Assembly: GCF_000812565.1 (NCBI RefSeq)
Contig: NZ_JTAM01000040.1
Span: 1 to 46,903, forward strand
Length of the DNA: 46,903 nt
Origin: Flammeovirga sp. OC4
GTDB lineage: Bacteria; Bacteroidota; Bacteroidia; Cytophagales; Flammeovirgaceae
Reading direction: 5' to 3'
In this document: positions 43,748 through 46,903 of the stretch, piece by piece
How positions within the stretch are numbered: the first letter of the stretch is position 1
Layout: each line of letters starts with the position of its first letter
The notes under the pieces: generated by a model
Seen by the model: only the letters and a program-made list of their open reading frames with translations
Databases searched by the model: none
Told to the model about the DNA's origin: nothing
Position numbers and translations under genes: made by a program

Positions 43748-44002
43748 GATTTTTAATGGATTTATATTTTTGTAATAACTTATAGCTCAATTAACGGGAA
43801 AGGTTGAGATAAGGTGCTGATTATTAGGATTGATTAAGTAAATGGATGGTAACAAATTTATCTTTTCATCAACTAATTTTTTAATCATAAGTTTTTTGTT
43901 TAATACACAATACTGACTTTTTCTTTATATGCACTGTGTACTTTGGTGTTTTTGATGAGAAATGATATCCCGAAAATGAGTGTTTTTTTAAGTTGTTCTA
44001 GT

Positions 44003-44926
44003 CTAAAAATTTATTTGATTTATTTTCTCAAATTTATCTTGAAAGATCTCTTCAACGTATTTTAGCTCCTCTTTTGACTTAATATCAGACCTTGAAGCAA
44101 AGTATAATGTATTGTCAGTACTTACTTTTCCTTCCCATACTAATTTAATTTTACCTTCAGCGATAGCTTCTTTACATAAAAAGTCTGGAACTAATGCTAC
44201 TCCTTCAGCATGATAAAGGCAACGAATGATAGAAGTAATATTTGGTAGAATATAATTTGGTTTAAAAGCAGGCTTTTTCCCTAGGTTCTCAAACCAAAAC
44301 CTTCTGAAGTGTTCCATTTCATTTGAAGCACTATACCAAGTCTTTTCTTGAAGTACGTCCTCCAAAGCTTTCCATTTTTTTGTTTCAATCAATTTTTCAA
44401 TCTCGGTCGTATCCACATTATTTCCTGCGATCAAAATGATTCTCTCTTTCGAAAATGGGGTGTATGTCACATGTTGATTTTTGGTGTCAGGAGTTTTTGG
44501 AGTAATCACCAAATCCAAAAGGCCATTACTAAGGTCTTTGATCAAATCAATATGACTTCCGAATTTTGCAATAAGGTCAAATTCTAGTTGAGGTACTTTA
44601 GGCTCTAAAATTAATTGAAACATCTCCGAACACATTCCTATATGTAATGAAGGTTTTCGCTCTTTAGAAGTTCTTCTAAAATGCTGTTCGGCTTTCTCCA
44701 ATTTCTCAATGGACCCAATGATATATTCATATAGAAACTTTCCTTCTTCTGTAGGGATCATCTTTCGAGAAGTTCTTTCAAATAGCTTTTTACCAATATA
44801 AGCTTCCAAAGCATTGAGGTGCACGCTCACTCCGGGTTGTGAGGAATACAAAGCATTGGCTGCTTTTGTCAACGTTCCATTTTCATAAACTTCTTTAAAA
44901 GTTCTGTACCATTCTAAATTGACCAT
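44003..44926 (-). CDS. LysR-family transcription regulator
   Basis: 307 residues. N-terminal winged helix-turn-helix (about 1-60): 'LEWYRTFKEVYENGTLTKAANALYSSQPGVSVHLNALEAYIGKKLFERTSRKMIPTEEG' split over the domain is typical of LysR. The C-terminal part is the two-lobe substrate-binding fold that senses an inducer ('GLLDLVITPKTPD', 'VALVPDFLCKEAIAEGKIKLVW'). Transcribed divergently from mdaB across a 148-bp spacer with promoter boxes on both strands, so it most likely controls that quinone-reductase gene and itself. Confidence 0.95.
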   Translation of the reverse strand: MVNLEWYRTFKEVYENGTLTKAANALYSSQPGVSVHLNALEAYIGKKLFERTSRKMIPTEEGKFLYEYIIGSIEKLEKAEQHFRRTSKERKPSLHIGMCSEMFQLILEPKVPQLEFDLIAKFGSHIDLIKDLSNGLLDLVITPKTPDTKNQHVTYTPFSKERIILIAGNNVDTTEIEKLIETKKWKALEDVLQEKTWYSASNEMEHFRRFWFENLGKKPAFKPNYILPNITSIIRCLYHAEGVALVPDFLCKEAIAEGKIKLVWEGKVSTDNTLYFASRSDIKSKEELKYVEEIFQDKFEKINQINF

Positions 44927-44951
44927 AATCTTATCTATTAAAATTTTTATA

Positions 44952-44959
44952 CAAAGGTA
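44952..44959 (-). promoter_or_regulatory. Candidate -7 box of the LysR gene
   Basis: The minus strand reads TACCTTTG, an exact TAnnTTTG match 26 bases before the LysR start codon. No TTTG -33 box at the standard spacing was seen. Confidence 0.5.
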
Positions 44960-44995
44960 TAAAATGTATTATTTTTATGATAGTAATTCGTGTTT

Positions 44996-45003
44996 TACTT
45001 TTG
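44996..45003 (+). promoter_or_regulatory. Candidate -7 box of mdaB
   Basis: TACTTTTG, an exact TAnnTTTG match, 72 bases before the mdaB start. The -33 region is T-rich without a clear TTTG, compatible with activation by the divergent LysR protein. Confidence 0.5.
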
Positions 45004-45074
45004 TAATTGTCAAGTCAAACGGATTGATAATCCAATACTTGGCTTGGTACTTATTATCATCAAAAAACGAAAAC

Positions 45075-45665
45075 ATGAAAAATATACTAATTATCAACGC
45101 TGCACATCCATTTGCTCATTCAGGAGGAAGATTTAATAAAACACTAGCTGAATTTACAGCCAATTATTATGCAGATAGAGAAGATATAAACGTTAGAACA
45201 GTTCAGATTGGAGACGAATATGATCCAGTAGCTGAGGTTGAAAATTTCCAATGGGCTGATGTAATCATCTATCATGTACCGATTTGGTGGTTTCAAGTTC
45301 CTTTTGGTTTTAAAGAATACATTGATCAAGTATTTACAGCAGGTCATCAAAATGGAATCTATAGGAGTGACGGTAGAAGCCGTAAAAATCCTGCTATCAA
45401 TTATGGAACAGGTGGAATGTTGCATGGTAAAAAATATGTATTGACTACAAGTTGGAATGCTCCTAGTACTGCATTTACCATGAAAGGGGAGTTTTTCCAA
45501 GAAAGAAGTGTAGACGATGGTGTGATGTTCGGTTTCCACAGAATGAATGCCTTTACAGGGATGGAATTAATAGATACCCATCATTTTTATGATATGGAAA
45601 AAAATGCAGATGTGCCTAAAGAGTTAGATAAATACAATGACTTCTTAAAGCAGTTAGCACTTTAA
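45075..45665 (+). CDS. mdaB: NAD(P)H quinone reductase, MdaB-type flavodoxin-fold protein
   Basis: 196 residues from the ATG at 45075; the frame is open further upstream, but that part is AT-rich promoter sequence. Flavodoxin-like fold: 'KNILIINAAHPFAHSGGRFNKTLAEF' (FMN/FAD phosphate loop), 'ADVIIYHVPIWWFQVPFGFKEYIDQVFTAG' (the P-x-WWF-x-P block of MdaB/NQO1), 'YVLTTSWNAP' and 'GMELIDTHHFYD'. It reduces quinones by two electrons and protects against quinone and oxidative stress. Divergent from the LysR gene and followed by its own terminator. Confidence 0.93.
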   Translation: MKNILIINAAHPFAHSGGRFNKTLAEFTANYYADREDINVRTVQIGDEYDPVAEVENFQWADVIIYHVPIWWFQVPFGFKEYIDQVFTAGHQNGIYRSDGRSRKNPAINYGTGGMLHGKKYVLTTSWNAPSTAFTMKGEFFQERSVDDGVMFGFHRMNAFTGMELIDTHHFYDMEKNADVPKELDKYNDFLKQLAL

Positions 45666-45674
45666 AAAATATTG

Positions 45675-45703
45675 AATCAGCTCGTAATGGGCTGATTTTT
45701 TTT
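45675..45703 (+). terminator. Terminator of mdaB
   Basis: AATCAGC and GCTGATT pair around a 9-base loop, followed by a T-run, 9 bases after the mdaB stop. Confidence 0.88.
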
Positions 45704-45732
45704 GTCTCATAAATTATTGAATTCCATCTTTA

Positions 45733-45854
45733 CTACTGCAATGCTACTTCAAACCTCTTCATTTTTTTGATCCAGTAGAAAAATGCTACAAATTGAATAG
45801 AATTTGATATAAAATTGATAGTGTCTTCGGCGTTATGGATTCTATTTTTATCAA
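45733..45854 (-). pseudogene. Possible remnant of a membrane-protein gene
   Basis: On the minus strand a protein-like tail ('HNAEDTINFISNSIQFVAFF' then a basic end 'KKMKRFEVALQ') runs to a stop at 45733. Its upstream part would overlap the next gene, so only a fragment can be real. Family not recognised. Confidence 0.2.
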
Positions 45855-46781
45855 ATGAAAAATAACAGAAGAACATTTCTAAAACTTTTAACGCAATCCA
45901 CTTTTGGCCTGACATTTTTTCCAACTACTCTTTATGCAATGAATGATCAAACTTCTTACGTTGATAACTTAGGTATTCAACTTTGGACTTTAAGAAATGA
46001 AATAGAAAAAGACCCTTTGGGGACATTGACAAAAGTAAAAGACTTTGGCTATAAGCAATTGGAAGGCATGGGACTACCACAAGTTCAATCCTTACAACCA
46101 ATAGCATCAGAAGTAGGTTTATCCATCACAAGTTCTTTTTTTCAATGGACCTATTTAACTGAAAACTGGAGTTTGGCGAAACAGAAAGGGATACAAAAAA
46201 TTGAGAATGTTGATACTTTCGAACATTTGGTGGAAATGGCTCACCGATTAGGATTAACACATCTTACTTTCGGTTATATCTTTGAAGAAGAAAGGGGAGT
46301 AGAAAATTATAAAAAATGGGCAGATGCTTTAAATAAAGCTGGCGAACTATGCAATGAGGCGGGAATAATTTTATCCTACCATCATCATGGTTTTGAGTTT
46401 CAAAAAGAAAACAATACTTCTATTTTTGAAATCCTAACTCATCGCTTAGAAAGTGATTTAGTAAAATTTGAATTGGATACCTTCTGGTTGGAGATTGCGG
46501 GTTTAAATGCTACCGAGGTACTTCAAAGTTTAAATGGAAGAGTTAGCACTCTACATCTCAAAGACTTGAGGAGTAAGGATGAAGTCTATTTCAATGATCA
46601 GATTGTTCCCCATGATTTTTTTGTTCCTGTCGGGAAAGGAGTAATTGATTTTCCCATTTTACTTGAAGAAGCAAAACGTCAAAATATCAAGTCTTGTTTT
46701 GTAGAACAGGACTATTCAGAAGATACTTATCTGAGTATCAAAGAAAGTATGGAGGGGTTAAAGAAGATGGAGTTGAGATAA
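45855..46781 (+). CDS. Tat-exported sugar phosphate isomerase/epimerase-like TIM-barrel protein
   Basis: 308 residues. Twin-arginine signal 'NNRRTFLKLLTQSTFGLTFF' with a cleavage region near 'LYAMN'. The mature part is an AP-endonuclease-2/xylose-isomerase-like barrel: 'LGIQLWTLRNEIEKDPLGTLTKVKDFGYKQLEG' (strand 1), 'GIILSYHHHGFEFQ' (metal-ligand strand), 'VKFELDTFWLEIAG' and 'VSTLHLKDLR' (His-x-Lys-Asp), with 'FVEQDYSEDTYLSI' near the end. Such exported proteins are common in Bacteroidota carbohydrate metabolism; the substrate is unknown. Confidence 0.88.
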   Translation: MKNNRRTFLKLLTQSTFGLTFFPTTLYAMNDQTSYVDNLGIQLWTLRNEIEKDPLGTLTKVKDFGYKQLEGMGLPQVQSLQPIASEVGLSITSSFFQWTYLTENWSLAKQKGIQKIENVDTFEHLVEMAHRLGLTHLTFGYIFEEERGVENYKKWADALNKAGELCNEAGIILSYHHHGFEFQKENNTSIFEILTHRLESDLVKFELDTFWLEIAGLNATEVLQSLNGRVSTLHLKDLRSKDEVYFNDQIVPHDFFVPVGKGVIDFPILLEEAKRQNIKSCFVEQDYSEDTYLSIKESMEGLKKMELR

Positions 46782-46817
46782 GGGTGAGTAGATGTTGTAA
46801 TGGTAACTAGAAGGTTA

Positions 46818-46903
46818 TTATAAAACCTTTGTCTTTTTGATTTGTAATCAGGCATTCATTTAGTAGTAACTCCCCCGGCCTTGAAGGGAAAAGCGTTAAT
46901 AAT
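46818..46903 (-). repeat. Dispersed mosaic element, copy G (cut by the window edge)
   Basis: The minus strand repeats the core joining 'aacgcttttcccttcaaggc' to 'tactactaaatga' and 'gcctgatta', as in copies A and C. The end towards 46818 lacks the palindromic 3' module. The rest lies beyond the window. Confidence 0.75.

Noticed and set aside
44919-45074. Longer N-terminus for MdaB
   Set aside because: The extra 52 codons cover the promoter region shared with the LysR gene and are not flavodoxin-like; the fold starts at the ATG at 45075.
1-46903. tRNA, rRNA, plasmid or phage genes
   Set aside because: None recognised by conserved sequence or gene content; the repeats are not linked to phage functions here.

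Overview
The window is AT-rich DNA (about one third G+C by eye) from a member of the Bacteroidota. The evidence is a SusC/SusD-type outer-membrane pair, a one-protein hybrid two-component regulator, a secreted amylase with a type IX secretion (T9SS) sorting tail, TAnnTTTG-type promoter boxes, and many lipoproteins. The gene mix suggests a marine polysaccharide degrader of the Cytophagia (Flammeovirga-like). That placement is inference, not something the sequence proves.

Layout. (1) 0.4-13.4 kb is a compact polysaccharide utilization locus: surface glycan-binding lipoprotein, SusD and SusC as one minus-strand operon, then a hybrid sensor/AraC regulator, with a GH29 alpha-L-fucosidase lipoprotein transcribed divergently. 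A shared motif lies upstream of both susC and the regulator. The likely substrate is a fucosylated glycan. (2) 13.5-13.9 kb holds a DoxX-like gene. (3) 13.96-21.4 kb is an array of eleven small, unrelated genes, all on the plus strand. They include an RDD membrane protein, a lipoprotein, a zinc-ribbon protein, a TNT-toxin-like domain, a DUF6000-like protein, a YcxB-like protein and a CPBP protease. Most spacers are imperfect palindromes or copies of a ~340-bp repeat, and most genes start shortly after a GTT core. Three units have complementary ends. This looks like an integron-type cassette array, but no integrase is visible. It is the strongest candidate for an undescribed system here. (4) 21.5-26 kb has a TolB-TPR-AraC fusion regulator followed by a secreted protein and a serine hydrolase. 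(5) 26.2-29.3 kb is a second small accessory cluster (DUF3267 protease-like, SUKH/SMI1-like, EF-Tu-domain-like). (6) 30-34 kb has a flavin amine oxidase lipoprotein, an M15 peptidase, and an SDR / Lacal_2735-type / SRPBCC operon. (7) 34.4-46.8 kb has the amylase, AhpC, a DUF3857 protein, a MuiA-like DUF4139 protein, a small secreted protein, a LysR regulator divergent from MdaB, and a Tat-exported TIM-barrel protein.

Seven copies of a mosaic dispersed element (about 265-430 bp) lie between genes and run off both window edges. Several keep ~14-bp terminal inverted repeats. They carry hairpins whose stems differ between copies while remaining paired, which points to selection for folded structure. 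No rRNA, tRNA, CRISPR array or transposase gene was recognised.
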